From positions 1-64,000 of IMG/VR virus record IMGVR_UViG_3300023174_000162: a stretch of DNA of 64,000 bases, one strand, 5' to 3'. The notes beneath the pieces were generated by a model, which was not told where the DNA came from, searched no databases, and saw only the letters and a list, made by a program, of their open reading frames with translations. Positions 51,393 to 57,364 of the stretch are shown here, piece by piece; positions within the stretch are counted from its first letter, which is position 1; the number at the start of each line of letters is the position of its first letter. The DNA comes from a virus. The position numbers and the translations under genes are program-made.

Positions 51393-51845
51393 CTAGTTGC
51401 TTTCTTTGTATTCGTAGATTGGTTCATCTGGAACCGTATACGGAAAGGTCACTGGAGTCCTAGATTCAGATGAGGTGTAATACGACTTATGCTTCTCACC
51501 AGTTTCTTTATCGGTATACCATTCCCAGAACACCTTACCATCAATATTGTATACTTTACCATCACCGTCTTTAAAAACACTGAAGCATCGTTTGTTCTGC
51601 CACAATGGACTACTACTAACATCAGAAACATTTCCCCATTCATCATCTTCACCAGTAAGTGGAGTAATGGGTTTATAAGCTAATAGACGTTTAAGAATGG
51701 AGAGTGCATAACTAGCAGAGAATCCAGAATGTCCTTCATCAGCAAACTCTTTAACCATATGAAGTAGATGTTTGTTCATCGTATCCTGCATCTCATCATC
51801 ACCTAATCGTTTCAATTCATTTTCTGCAAAACTAACTAAGCTCAA
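51393..51845 (-). CDS. Conserved phage protein with TTG start
   Basis: 150 residues from TTG 51845, which has GGGAG 7 nt upstream and overlaps the preceding stop (TTGA). SLVSFAENELKRLGDDEMQD, then MVKEFADEGHSGFSASYALS, ILKRLLAYKPITPLTGEDDE and FWEWYTDKETGEKHKSYYTS are conserved in many phage proteins of unknown function. Ends in TAG. Confidence 0.78.
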   Translation of the reverse strand: MSLVSFAENELKRLGDDEMQDTMNKHLLHMVKEFADEGHSGFSASYALSILKRLLAYKPITPLTGEDDEWGNVSDVSSSPLWQNKRCFSVFKDGDGKVYNIDGKVFWEWYTDKETGEKHKSYYTSSESRTPVTFPYTVPDEPIYEYKESN

Positions 51846-52198
51846 TTGTATTCTCCCTTATGATTTTTCAATGCGGGCTTACGACGTAGCATACGACCAA
51901 TTTTGTATAACCATGTCCAATGCCACATATGATGAAAGCCAATAAACACTCTCAGATATGGAACAACGAAACCAATCGATATACTATCTGGTGCTAGATT
52001 GACTTCAGCACTAAATGAGAAACTTTCTAATGTCCAAATACGAAATATCAACCAATGTAATGACCAGCCATTTGCATTCCACTCGTCACCTGGACGATAC
52101 TCATATCGAGGAAAGAGCGGGCAAGCATCGTTGCACCATAATTGATGAAGTGGATAGTGCTCCCACCAATATTTTTCTCTAACAGGACCTTCACTCAT
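51842..52198 (-). CDS. Conserved Trp-rich phage protein
   Basis: 118 residues, with unusually many aromatics: EKYWWEHYPLHQLWCNDACP, then GWSLHWLIFRIWTLESFSFS and YLRVFIGFHHMWHWTWLYKI. It has no clear signal peptide; a membrane-associated fold is possible. Similar short phage proteins exist, function unknown. Confidence 0.72.
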   Translation of the reverse strand: MSEGPVREKYWWEHYPLHQLWCNDACPLFPRYEYRPGDEWNANGWSLHWLIFRIWTLESFSFSAEVNLAPDSISIGFVVPYLRVFIGFHHMWHWTWLYKIGRMLRRKPALKNHKGEYN

Positions 52199-52206
52199 AT
52201 AGCACC

Positions 52207-52392
52207 TCAGTCAATTGCTTTTAAAAATCCAACGACTTCCAAATAATTTGTGCGAACCACAAGCATATCACCTGCTGCAGTAACAACTACACACTTATCT
52301 GATTCTTGATGCTCTAACACGTACAAGATCTGATCGCAATTGATTGATACACTCTTACCACTATTATCTACTGTTGCTGTTAAAATTTTCAT
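52207..52392 (-). CDS. Small hypothetical protein
   Basis: 61 residues, beta-type: KILTATVDNSGKSVSINCDQ, then VVVTAAGDMLVVRTNYLEVV. The pattern recalls the LytTR strand arrangement but is too short to name. 4-nt overlap with the preceding gene. Confidence 0.62.
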   Translation of the reverse strand: MKILTATVDNSGKSVSINCDQILYVLEHQESDKCVVVTAAGDMLVVRTNYLEVVGFLKAID

Positions 52393-52613
52393 AATATTTT
52401 TCCTAACACTTTATCAAAGAGTTCATCAAGCTCGGATTGGTAATCATTTCCAATCCTACGTTTTTCATAGATAGTTCGAATAAATGCTTTAAATTCAGTA
52501 TCTTCGAACTCATCTTCCACTATAGAATATCCTCGACCCTCTAGCTCATTAATCAGATCATCTGTGTCGAAGTCATCTAAGTCTACGTCTACATCTACTG
52601 TAATATATGTCAT
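52389..52613 (-). CDS. Acidic small hypothetical protein
   Basis: 74 residues. TYITVDVDVDLDDFDTDDLI, then NELEGRGYSIVEDEFEDTEF; strongly acidic and repetitive at the N-terminus. It might mimic nucleic acid charge. Overlaps both neighbours by 4 nt. Confidence 0.65.
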   Translation of the reverse strand: MTYITVDVDVDLDDFDTDDLINELEGRGYSIVEDEFEDTEFKAFIRTIYEKRRIGNDYQSELDELFDKVLGKIL

Positions 52614-52795
52614 GCTTCCACCTCAGGAACATCTTTCCACTCTGACCATTCCAGATATGGATTAAATCGACCTACATTAACATTAGTATGACCTTCTATT
52701 TTTACAGTTGGATCATACTTAACACGATATTGAAGAGTTCTCTTTCCACTAATACCGACAAAATCTTTCTGCACTACCCATCTCAACTCAAACAT
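52610..52795 (-). CDS. Small hypothetical protein
   Basis: 61 residues from ATG 52795 with GGGAG 8-9 nt upstream. MFELRWVVQKDFVGISGKRT, then LQYRVKYDPTVKIEG and PYLEWSEWKDVPEVEA. Beta-rich, unknown function. Confidence 0.65.
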   Translation of the reverse strand: MFELRWVVQKDFVGISGKRTLQYRVKYDPTVKIEGHTNVNVGRFNPYLEWSEWKDVPEVEA

Positions 52796-53075
52796 CACCA
52801 ATTCTCCCTTGTTTGACGATCTCACGAGTTTTCATTCCACGATTGACATACATTAATGCAGCTTCTTCTGTATCGAAATGCATAATGGTTTTATAGGGAT
52901 GACCCATCGCTTCATGATGTTCTTTCACGGCTGGTTCCCAGAAAGTTCCTCTTTCAACTCCCATCATCTCAAATTGCACCTCATAATGTACTTCATTTTT
53001 GATGTTGGTTTCTTTGATGATTCTATAAGAACCGGTGTGTCGAGTGACATCGAAGGCTAAATCAAATTTATTCAT
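52788..53075 (-). CDS. Hypothetical protein
   Basis: 95 residues: NKFDLAFDVTRHTGSYRIIK, then HYEVQFEMMGVERGTFWEPA and TEEAALMYVNRGMKTREIVK. Small alpha/beta protein of unknown function, first gene after the tRNA array's left end; no promoter of the early type is seen, so it may be read through from the array. Confidence 0.68.
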   Translation of the reverse strand: MNKFDLAFDVTRHTGSYRIIKETNIKNEVHYEVQFEMMGVERGTFWEPAVKEHHEAMGHPYKTIMHFDTEEAALMYVNRGMKTREIVKQGRIGDV

Positions 53076-53093
53076 AGGCGTATCAATATAAAG

Positions 53094-53168
53094 TGGAGTA
53101 CGGGACAGGAATCAAACCTGCATGGGACAGTTTTGCAGACTGCCGCCTGATCACTCGGCCACCCGTAC
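53094..53168 (-). tRNA. tRNA-Cys(GCA)
   Basis: Acceptor GTACGGG/CCCGTAC, anticodon loop CTGCAAA giving GCA, T-arm CAGG-TTTGATTC-CTG, U73 and encoded CCA on the minus strand. Confidence 0.92.
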
Positions 53169-53173
53169 GTAGG

Positions 53174-53249
53174 TGGAAGCGGGTGCTGGATTCGAACCAA
53201 CGATCTTCAGTTTATGAGACTGATGGGATGACCACTTCCCCAACCCGCA
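53174..53249 (-). tRNA. tRNA-Met(CAU), with unpaired 1-72
   Basis: Acceptor TGCGGGT/ACCCGCT gives six pairs with U1-U72 mismatched, a trait of initiator tRNAs, but the GGG/CCC anticodon stem pairs of initiators are absent (stem TCAGT/ACTGA). Loop CTCATAA gives CAU. It may be initiator-like, elongator or Ile2. CCA encoded. Confidence 0.85.
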
Positions 53250-53257
53250 ATAAAACA

Positions 53258-53334
53258 TGGTGCCCAGGGCGAGACTCGAACTCGCAAAATTCGGCTTCTA
53301 AGACCGACACGTATACCAATTCCATCACCTGGGC
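53258..53334 (-). tRNA. tRNA-Leu(UAG)
   Basis: Acceptor GCCCAGG/CCTGGGC, anticodon loop CTTAGAA giving UAG, A73 and encoded CCA. The variable region is short for a class II tRNA. Confidence 0.88.
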
Positions 53335-53341
53335 AAAACTT

Positions 53342-53416
53342 TGGTGGAAGTAGAGAGATTTGAACTCCCGACCAACTCCGTATGAAGGAGCTGCACTACC
53401 ACTGTGCTATACTTCC
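53342..53416 (-). tRNA. tRNA with CAU anticodon (Met or Ile2)
   Basis: Acceptor GGAAGTA/TACTTCC, anticodon stem GCTCC/GGAGT with loop TTCATAC giving CAU, A73, CCA encoded. Elongator Met or, after lysidine modification, Ile(AUA); the sequence alone does not decide. Confidence 0.88.
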
Positions 53417-53417
53417 G

Positions 53418-53492
53418 TGGTACCCTGTCGTGGGAACGATCCACGGACCCTCACCTTATCAAGATGATGCTCTACCACTGAGCTAACAGGGC
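53418..53492 (-). tRNA. tRNA-Ile(GAU)
   Basis: Acceptor GCCCTGT/ACAGGGT (G1-U72), D-arm GCTC/GAGC, loop TTGATAA giving GAU, A73 and encoded CCA. Confidence 0.92.
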
Positions 53493-53493
53493 A

Positions 53494-53739
53494 TTATTCA
53501 ACTTGTTTTTTATCTACACACGTATCACCAACAAAAACATAAACATCAGAATCGATTCTTAATTGCTCGAATACCTGATTGTTTACACAGATATAAGGAT
53601 CCTTATGATTTTCCATGTAATAAAAAACACCATAACCAATACCTCCCAATACCATAAGGATAGGGATATACTTGAGATACTTAACGATCTCAGGCAATGC
53701 AGAAAGAATCTGCGGTAGATTTTTTAATAGCTCTTTCAT
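53494..53739 (-). CDS. Small membrane protein inside the tRNA array
   Basis: 81 residues from ATG 53739; the longer frame would run into tRNA-Phe. Residues about 25-42 (YIPILMVLGGIGYGVFYYME) are a membrane helix, followed by a soluble end with two cysteines (PYICVNNQVFEQLRIDSDVY, VFVGDTCVDKKQ). Unknown function. Confidence 0.65.
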   Translation of the reverse strand: MKELLKNLPQILSALPEIVKYLKYIPILMVLGGIGYGVFYYMENHKDPYICVNNQVFEQLRIDSDVYVFVGDTCVDKKQVE

Positions 53740-53751
53740 ACTACTATATAT

Positions 53752-53827
53752 TGGTGCAGACTGATGGAATCGAACCACCTTCATCGGCTCTTCAGGCCGC
53801 TGCTATGACCACATCAGCTAAGTCTGC
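53752..53827 (-). tRNA. tRNA-Phe(GAA)
   Basis: Acceptor GCAGACT/AGTCTGC, anticodon stem GCGGC/GCCGA with loop CTGAAGA giving GAA, T-arm GGTGG-TTCGATT-CCATC, A73 and CCA. Confidence 0.92.
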
Positions 53828-53886
53828 AAGATGTTGACAATTTATTTTACTCTACGCCGTCAACAAAGGCGAGTCCTCACACGCGA

Positions 53887-54273
53887 TTAAATACACCACT
53901 CCTTCAGTTTATCCATAGTTAGAGTCTTTCTAACTTCATATGAAGGATGATACTTCTTTACCATCTCCAACACTCTAGGAAGAACTTTGCAGATGAATTC
54001 ATAATGCTTATCATCTCTACGACTAGCTTCTACCTTGAGATAAGGAGTACCAGTGATATATGCTCTTGCTAAGAACGTTGCTCTGTTCTCTCTACCTACT
54101 ACAAATTTACGATGATCAGAAAGTGAACAGAGTTTACGTTGCACTTCATACAAACTCTTCGATTCATTTCTTTCTAACCAATCAATCTGCTTCTTTAACT
54201 TTGCTTCTTCAAAACGGATTACTTTTGCTTCTAACGTCAGGTGCTTCGATTTGATTTTTAATTCGATACTCAT
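53887..54273 (-). CDS. Hypothetical protein with ribosome site in a hairpin
   Basis: 128 residues, helical and basic: ELKIKSKHLTLEAKVIRFEE, then WLERNESKSLYEVQRKLCSL and HEFICKVLPRVLEMVKKYHP-type text near the end. Its AAGGAG ribosome site overlaps the 3' arm of a perfect 10-bp hairpin at 54283-54316. It may be translationally controlled. Function unknown. Confidence 0.7.
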   Translation of the reverse strand: MSIELKIKSKHLTLEAKVIRFEEAKLKKQIDWLERNESKSLYEVQRKLCSLSDHRKFVVGRENRATFLARAYITGTPYLKVEASRRDDKHYEFICKVLPRVLEMVKKYHPSYEVRKTLTMDKLKEWCI

Positions 54274-54282
54274 ATTGTTCTC

Positions 54283-54316
54283 CTTGTTTAAAAATTAGAC
54301 ATACAATTTAAACAAG
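54283..54316 (-). promoter_or_regulatory. Hairpin overlapping the ribosome site of 53887-54273
   Basis: CTTGTTTAAA and TTTAAACAAG form a perfect 10-bp stem around 14 nt. On the minus strand the second arm ends CAAG, which continues into AAGGAG, so folding should hide part of the Shine-Dalgarno site 9 nt before the start. Confidence 0.55.
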
Positions 54317-54381
54317 AAGTTTTATGGAGGTCGAATGATCTAGCCAATATACCTCATTACTAGTCTCCTTTTCAAAGTTTA

Positions 54382-54456
54382 TGGTGACTCTAGTAGGAAT
54401 TGAACCTACATTAAACATTTTAGAGATGCTCGCATTAACCATTATGCTATAGAGTC
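54382..54456 (-). tRNA. tRNA with CUA anticodon (amber suppressor)
   Basis: Acceptor GACTCTA/TAGAGTC (7 perfect pairs), D-stem GCAT/ATGC with GGTT loop, anticodon stem AGCAT/ATGTT with 7-nt loop CTCTAAA, hence anticodon CUA, which reads UAG. T-arm GTAGG-TTCAATT-CCTAC, A73, CCA encoded. The anticodon position is fixed by U33 and by stem pairing. Amino-acid identity cannot be read from sequence. Confidence 0.85.
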
Positions 54457-54472
54457 ATAATTATATATCTGA

Positions 54473-54547
54473 AGGGGTGTCCAACGAGTATCGACCTCGT
54501 ACCTACTCTTTCACAGAGAGTAATGCTTCCACTACACCATGGACACC
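54473..54547 (-). tRNA. tRNA-His(GUG)
   Basis: Stem GGTGTCCA/TGGACACC includes the extra G(-1) opposite C73 that is specific to tRNA-His. Loop CTGTGAA gives GUG. The 3' end reads CCT, so the last A of CCA must be added after transcription. Confidence 0.9.
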
Positions 54548-54549
54548 AT

Positions 54550-54624
54550 TGGCAGGGATGCTAGGATTCGAACCTAGTCTAGTTGAGTCAAAGTCAACGG
54601 TGCTCGCCGATACACTACATCCCA
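54550..54624 (-). tRNA. tRNA-Gln(UUG)
   Basis: Acceptor TGGGATG/CATCCCT with a weak 1-72 position, as usual in tRNA-Gln, loop CTTTGAC giving UUG, G73 and encoded CCA. Confidence 0.9.
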
Positions 54625-54631
54625 ATAAATC

Positions 54632-54707
54632 TGGTGGAGATGACAGGACTCGAACCCGCTACCTACTGCTTGCAAAGCAGCCGCTCTCCCAGCTGAGCTA
54701 CATCCCC
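54632..54707 (-). tRNA. tRNA-Ala(UGC)
   Basis: Acceptor GGGGATG/CATCTCC with G3-U70, the alanine identity pair, loop TTGCAAA giving UGC, A73, CCA encoded. Its acceptor strands equal those of the tmRNA, so the same AlaRS should charge both. Confidence 0.95.
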
Positions 54708-54802
54708 ATATTGAAACACACTGCGGGAATCGAACCCATCGGCCGGAATATAGGCCTACAGCCACCCCTCGTACCCTTGGGATTCAATGTGTTTCAATAT
54801 GG
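54706..54802 (-). ncRNA. tRNA-like element with 18-bp closing stem
   Basis: Arms CCATATTGAAACACATTG and CAGTGTGTTTCAATATGG pair over 18 positions with one G-U. Inside is a T-arm-like GGG-TTCGATT-CCC and a GGCC...GGCC hairpin, but no anticodon arm with U33 can be drawn, so it is not a working tRNA. It fills the space from the CCA of tRNA-Arg(ACG) to the first base of tRNA-Ala exactly. Confidence 0.65.
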
Positions 54803-54874
54803 CCGGTCCTGAAGGAATCGAACCTCCACTTAGTGGTCCGTAGCCACTCGTAATATCCATTTTACTAAAGACCG
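54800..54874 (-). tRNA. tRNA-Arg(ACG)
   Basis: Acceptor CGGTCTT/AGGACCG, anticodon stem AGTGG/CCACT with loop CTACGGA giving ACG (read as ICG), G73, CCA encoded. Confidence 0.92.
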
Positions 54875-54879
54875 ATAAT

Positions 54880-55035
54880 GAATTATAGCCGGTGTAGACA
54901 CATCAAGGCATCACCCTATCCCGCTACTCCGTTTACTAAGAAGGCTTTTCGCTACTCAATGATTGATGATCATCTTTCACTACTTTGTTTTTAAAGGCCT
55001 CTAGTTGTCCATCCCACTAGACTCTGCTCCTACTA
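54880..55035 (-). ncRNA. Structured spacer between tRNA-Tyr and tRNA-Arg(ACG)
   Basis: About 155 nt without tRNA or convincing ORF. On the minus strand it has TCTAGT...ACTAGA (6-bp stem, 10-nt loop), a GATGATCATC palindrome and three AGTAGYG motifs. It may be a stable small RNA; it lacks the CCATATT arms of its neighbours. Confidence 0.4.
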
Positions 55036-55041
55036 TAAATG

Positions 55042-55134
55042 TGGTGGGTGTCCACGGAGTCGAACCGCGAATGTTTACCACGAGGGACCTGATTTACAGT
55101 CAGGTGATGCACACGCCTTAGCATCAAGACACCC
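55042..55134 (-). tRNA. tRNA-Tyr(GUA)
   Basis: Acceptor GGGTGTC/GACACCC, anticodon stem CCTGA/TCAGG with loop CTGTAAA giving GUA, long variable arm, A73, CCA encoded. Confidence 0.93.
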
Positions 55135-55199
55135 ATATAGAAGCACACCAGCCTGGCCAGCTTTCGTATCGAATACATTAACGATGTGCTTTTATATGG
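55133..55199 (-). ncRNA. Structured element between tRNA-Lys and tRNA-Tyr
   Basis: CCATATAAAAGCACA and TGTGCTTCTATATGG pair over 15 positions with one mismatch, enclosing GTAT-TCG-ATAC and a CTGGCCAG palindrome. The left arm starts at the CCA of tRNA-Lys and the right arm ends on the first bases of tRNA-Tyr. Same family as 54706, 55913 and 56087. Confidence 0.6.
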
Positions 55200-55273
55200 T
55201 AGGTGCGGTGAGATTCGAACTCACGACCAATAGATTAAAAGTCTACTGCTCTAACCATCTGAGCTACGCACCT
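55197..55273 (-). tRNA. tRNA-Lys(UUU)
   Basis: Acceptor AGGTGCG/CGCACCT, D-arm GCTC/GAGC, loop CTTTTAA giving UUU, A73, CCA encoded. Its 5' third overlaps the end of the 45-codon gene at 55251-55388. Confidence 0.93.
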
Positions 55274-55388
55274 TCTGATTTTCTGCTTTTCGAAGAGCTT
55301 TATTACTCTTTCTATGTGTACCCGCTTTTCTAAATAACGCCATCTTCACGAACGGATTACGTGGAGAGGCGATGCGTTTTCGTTTCAT
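55251..55388 (-). CDS. Small basic conserved phage protein overlapping tRNA-Lys
   Basis: 45 residues from ATG 55388 with AGGAG 6 nt upstream. MKRKRIASPRNPFVKMALFR, then KAGTHRKSNKALRKAENQKV matches a short basic family found in many phages (PRNP-V---ALFRKAG-H-KS-KALR-AE). The TAG stop lies inside tRNA-Lys, so the last 8 codons and 23 nt of tRNA share DNA. Function unknown. Confidence 0.75.
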   Translation of the reverse strand: MKRKRIASPRNPFVKMALFRKAGTHRKSNKALRKAENQKVRSSDG

Positions 55389-55409
55389 ACTCATCTCCTA
55401 TAAAAAATC

Positions 55410-55484
55410 TGGCGGTCTCAAGGGGTAACGATCCCCTTCTTCATGCGTGACAGGCATGTGTGCGTCCATGAACACTTTGAGACC
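55410..55484 (-). tRNA. tRNA-Asp(GUC)
   Basis: Acceptor GGTCTCA/TGAGACC, anticodon stem CATGC/GCATG with loop CTGTCAC giving GUC, G73, CCA encoded. Confidence 0.92.
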
Positions 55485-55490
55485 AGAATT

Positions 55491-55566
55491 TGGCTGCCAA
55501 GGTAGGGATCGAACCTACGACCAATTGATTAACAGTCAACTGCTACTACCACTGAGCTACTTGGCA
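55491..55566 (-). tRNA. tRNA-Asn(GUU)
   Basis: Acceptor TGCCAAG/CTTGGCA, anticodon stem with loop CTGTTAA giving GUU, G73, CCA encoded. Confidence 0.93.
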
Positions 55567-55573
55567 ATATTAG

Positions 55574-55689
55574 TTTTGCAGTCTGCACTATTTGCTATGT
55601 TTCAACGGATTAGCCTGCAGGACTTCGTTTACCGTCTATATTCATAGTTACTCAGGCATGATCAAGCCCATGGCTTACAAACTGCAAAA
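55574..55689 (-). ncRNA. Structured element with TTTTGCAGT/ACTGCAAAA closing stem
   Basis: A perfect 9-bp stem encloses about 98 nt containing AGCCatGGGCT and CCTGCAGG palindromes. No tRNA or ORF fits. Lies directly after tRNA-Asn on the plus coordinate side. Confidence 0.45.
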
Positions 55690-55696
55690 TTAATAT

Positions 55697-55905
55697 GCTT
55701 AGGCTACGTGTTTTCCAATCATCGCCCCTAAGCTGAGTTGTTACCCTGTCCGAACACTAATCGACGCCTTGTCACGTAGTGTCCACGCTGCTATGTTGTC
55801 TGAGAAACCGGAGACGCCACTTGCGTAGTGTCTATATCTCGCTAACGGTGCCATAGCCACCGGGACAGTTATCGTCGCCACACGCTACTTTCAGGAAAGT
55901 AGTAA
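55697..55905 (-). ncRNA. GC-rich structured element
   Basis: About 210 nt, clearly richer in G and C than the genes. Hairpins: GCTTAGG/CCTAAGC (55697-55733) and a perfect CTACTTTC-ag-GAAAGTAG (55885-55902). Two ACACTA/TAGTGT-type repeats lie between. No convincing ORF or tRNA. A stable RNA is likely. Confidence 0.45.
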
Positions 55906-55912
55906 CCGGAAA

Positions 55913-55987
55913 CCATATTGAAACACACTACAAAACGCTGTCACGCTCAGAGTTCGTCCATTAGCGAAGCAATGTGCTTCAATATGG
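55913..55987 (-). ncRNA. Structured element with CCATATTGAA-type arms
   Basis: CCATATTGAAGCACA and TGTGTTTCAATATGG pair over 15 positions with one A-C type mismatch. The 45-nt inside has no tRNA features. Its arms match those at 54706 and 56087. Confidence 0.55.
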
Positions 55988-56093
55988 CAACAATGTTGAC
56001 TACCCTTCTAGCCCACGGTCAAGTTCTGCTAGTCGCTCTAGGGTCACCAGTAGGTCCTGTTGCAACAGGTTACCGATCATTGTTTACCATATT
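55981..56093 (-). ncRNA. Structured element sharing arms with both neighbours
   Basis: AATATGGTAAACAATG and CATTGTTGCCATATT pair over 15 positions with one mismatch. Inside is a perfect CCTGTT-gc-AACAGG hairpin. Its outer seven bases are the same bases used by the arms of the two flanking elements, so the pairings compete. Confidence 0.5.
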
Positions 56094-56243
56094 AAAACAC
56101 ACTAATGAATCAGTCTGACGCAGCCGTACGCTTGGCAAATCGTTTCCAATTTGTTTCTCGCTTTTCTAGGTACTCTGTATGTTCAGAATTCCGCAGTCCT
56201 CAATATAATTGCTTATAAGGGCAACTAATGTGTTTTAATATGG
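56087..56243 (-). ncRNA. Structured element next to tRNA-Glu
   Basis: CCATATTAAAACACA and TGTGTTTTAATATGG form a perfect 15-bp stem around about 127 nt. The left arm begins at the CCA of tRNA-Glu. Fourth clear member of the CCATATT-arm family. Confidence 0.6.
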
Positions 56244-56315
56244 TACACCGTAGGAGAATCGAACTCCTCTTACTGCCGTGAAAGGGCAATGTCCTAACCG
56301 ATAGACGAACGGTGC
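56241..56315 (-). tRNA. tRNA-Glu(UUC)
   Basis: Acceptor GCACCGT/ACGGTGT (G1-U72), anticodon stem TTGCC/GGCAG with loop CTTTCAC giving UUC, A73, CCA encoded. It is the first tRNA after the 56367 promoter. Confidence 0.92.
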
Positions 56316-56366
56316 ATTAAACTTTTTAAATTGTAAAAGAGCACTACTTAATCAATCAATAGAGTC

Positions 56367-56396
56367 ATTATACACTGAACTCTATAATTTGTACAC
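56367..56396 (-). promoter_or_regulatory. Early-type promoter of the tRNA array
   Basis: -35 GTGTAC, 18-bp spacer, -10 TATAAT on the minus strand, about 50 bp before tRNA-Glu. Likely drives the main array. A degenerate form of the upstream palindrome (TGTATC...GACACAG) precedes it. Confidence 0.75.
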
Positions 56397-56452
56397 TGTT
56401 TTTTTCAGACTGTGTCAAAAAAGATACAGTAACAAACAAACAACTATGATTC

Positions 56453-56605
56453 TTATTTATACATAGAAGGGAAGTTGACAACATTTCCATTCATAAGATT
56501 ACCAACAAATTCAGTGGTTTCATCTTTAATTTTTTTATCATGCTCATTCATCGCTGCTTGAGTCATTAGTTGGAATACGGTCCAAGTCCACACATTGTTA
56601 TTCAT
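56453..56605 (-). CDS. Small hypothetical protein (50 aa)
   Basis: From ATG 56605, overlapping the upstream stop (ATGAATAA). MNNNVWTWTVFQLMTQAAMN, then DKKIKDETTEFVGNLMNGNV. Helical; unknown function. A longer frame to 56662 conflicts with the upstream gene. Confidence 0.6.
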   Translation of the reverse strand: MNNNVWTWTVFQLMTQAAMNEHDKKIKDETTEFVGNLMNGNVVNFPSMYK

Positions 56606-56816
56606 AGCTTTTCTTATCTCCAAATTTTTCGTTTTCTTCGTAACCTGCCATATACTCTGCAACTTCTTCTTCAGTCAAATTCGTTGCTCGTTCACCGTAC
56701 CCAGTTCCACGAGGATCGGGATACCAGTGCGGATCAGGTGAACGATTGTAATAGCTATCTGCACTACCACGATCGAACAAACCGCCATGACGACTGCGAT
56801 CAAATTGGTCTTTCAT
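56598..56816 (-). CDS. Conserved small phage protein (DRSRHGGLFDRG family)
   Basis: 72 residues from ATG 56816 with GGAGG upstream. MKDQFDRSRHGGLFDRGSAD, then SYYNRSPDPHWYPDPRGTGY and LTEEEVAEYMAGYEENEKFG form a short, clearly conserved pattern that I know from marine T4-like phages, with no assigned role. Confidence 0.78.
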   Translation of the reverse strand: MKDQFDRSRHGGLFDRGSADSYYNRSPDPHWYPDPRGTGYGERATNLTEEEVAEYMAGYEENEKFGDKKSYE

Positions 56817-57013
56817 GCTTCCTCCAAATCTTGATAGTTCATACAAGCTTCGTTAAATGCATCTAATGCTTCGTAGTACTCCGTCTCGTAGAACTTCAGA
56901 CTTTTCTTGTAGATACCCGCACCAATTTCAAGTTCGTACGTGTATTCATTAAGTCTCCAAAGTACCACACGTTCACCACGACCATTCCTACCATCATTAA
57001 TATGTTGCAGCAT
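56813..57013 (-). CDS. Small hypothetical protein
   Basis: 66 residues from ATG 57013 with AGGA 9 nt upstream. MLQHINDGRNGRGERVVLWR, then YELEIGAGIYKKSLKFYETE and AFNEACMNYQDLEEA. Overlaps the 3' end of the preceding gene by 17 nt and the next start by 4 nt. Unknown function. Confidence 0.65.
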   Translation of the reverse strand: MLQHINDGRNGRGERVVLWRLNEYTYELEIGAGIYKKSLKFYETEYYEALDAFNEACMNYQDLEEA

Positions 57014-57167
57014 TTTCAGTTTCCTCAATCATCTTAGCACACATGTTCATAGTGATTTGTGCTACTGTAAGAGCTATTGCTTTTTCTTGACCAGTAAACC
57101 GCTCACAAAACTCCATCAACTCTTCAGGGTTTTTAGGGGTAAAAAACAATCCAGAAGTTGGTATCAT
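56997..57167 (-). CDS. Small hypothetical protein (56 aa)
   Basis: MIPTSGLFFTPKNPEELMEF, then CERFTGQEKAIALTVAQITM. ATG 57167 overlaps the stop of the upstream gene by one base. The helical pattern and coupled starts support coding; unknown function. Confidence 0.6.
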   Translation of the reverse strand: MIPTSGLFFTPKNPEELMEFCERFTGQEKAIALTVAQITMNMCAKMIEETENAATY

Positions 57168-57364
57168 TATGCATTCTCCTTAAATATTGCTGTGTAAACG
57201 TACTCACGAACCGCTGTGTCACCTGCTTCATGAAGACCTCGAACAGTCGAGATATCATCTAAGATGTCACGAATTTCTGCGGGTGACCAGTTGAGTTGTT
57301 TTGCTGCAATTACTACACCATCGATTACGCGATTACCGTAATCACTAAACATTCCGTAATTCAT
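57167..57364 (-). CDS. Small hypothetical protein
   Basis: 65 residues: NYGMFSDYGNRVIDGVVIAA, then LNWSPAEIRDILDDISTVRG. Helical. One-base overlaps at both ends with its neighbours. Unknown function. Confidence 0.65.
   Translation of the reverse strand: MNYGMFSDYGNRVIDGVVIAAKQLNWSPAEIRDILDDISTVRGLHEAGDTAVREYVYTAIFKENA

Noticed and set aside
54706-54802. Possible extra tRNA gene
   Set aside because: It has a T-arm-like GGGTTCGATTCCC and a long stem, but no anticodon loop with U33 and a poor D-arm, so it is listed as an RNA element.
54477-54812. 111-codon and similar plus-strand ORFs in the tRNA array
   Set aside because: They read antisense tRNA sequence, visible as repeated GFEP/RTR motifs from T-arms.
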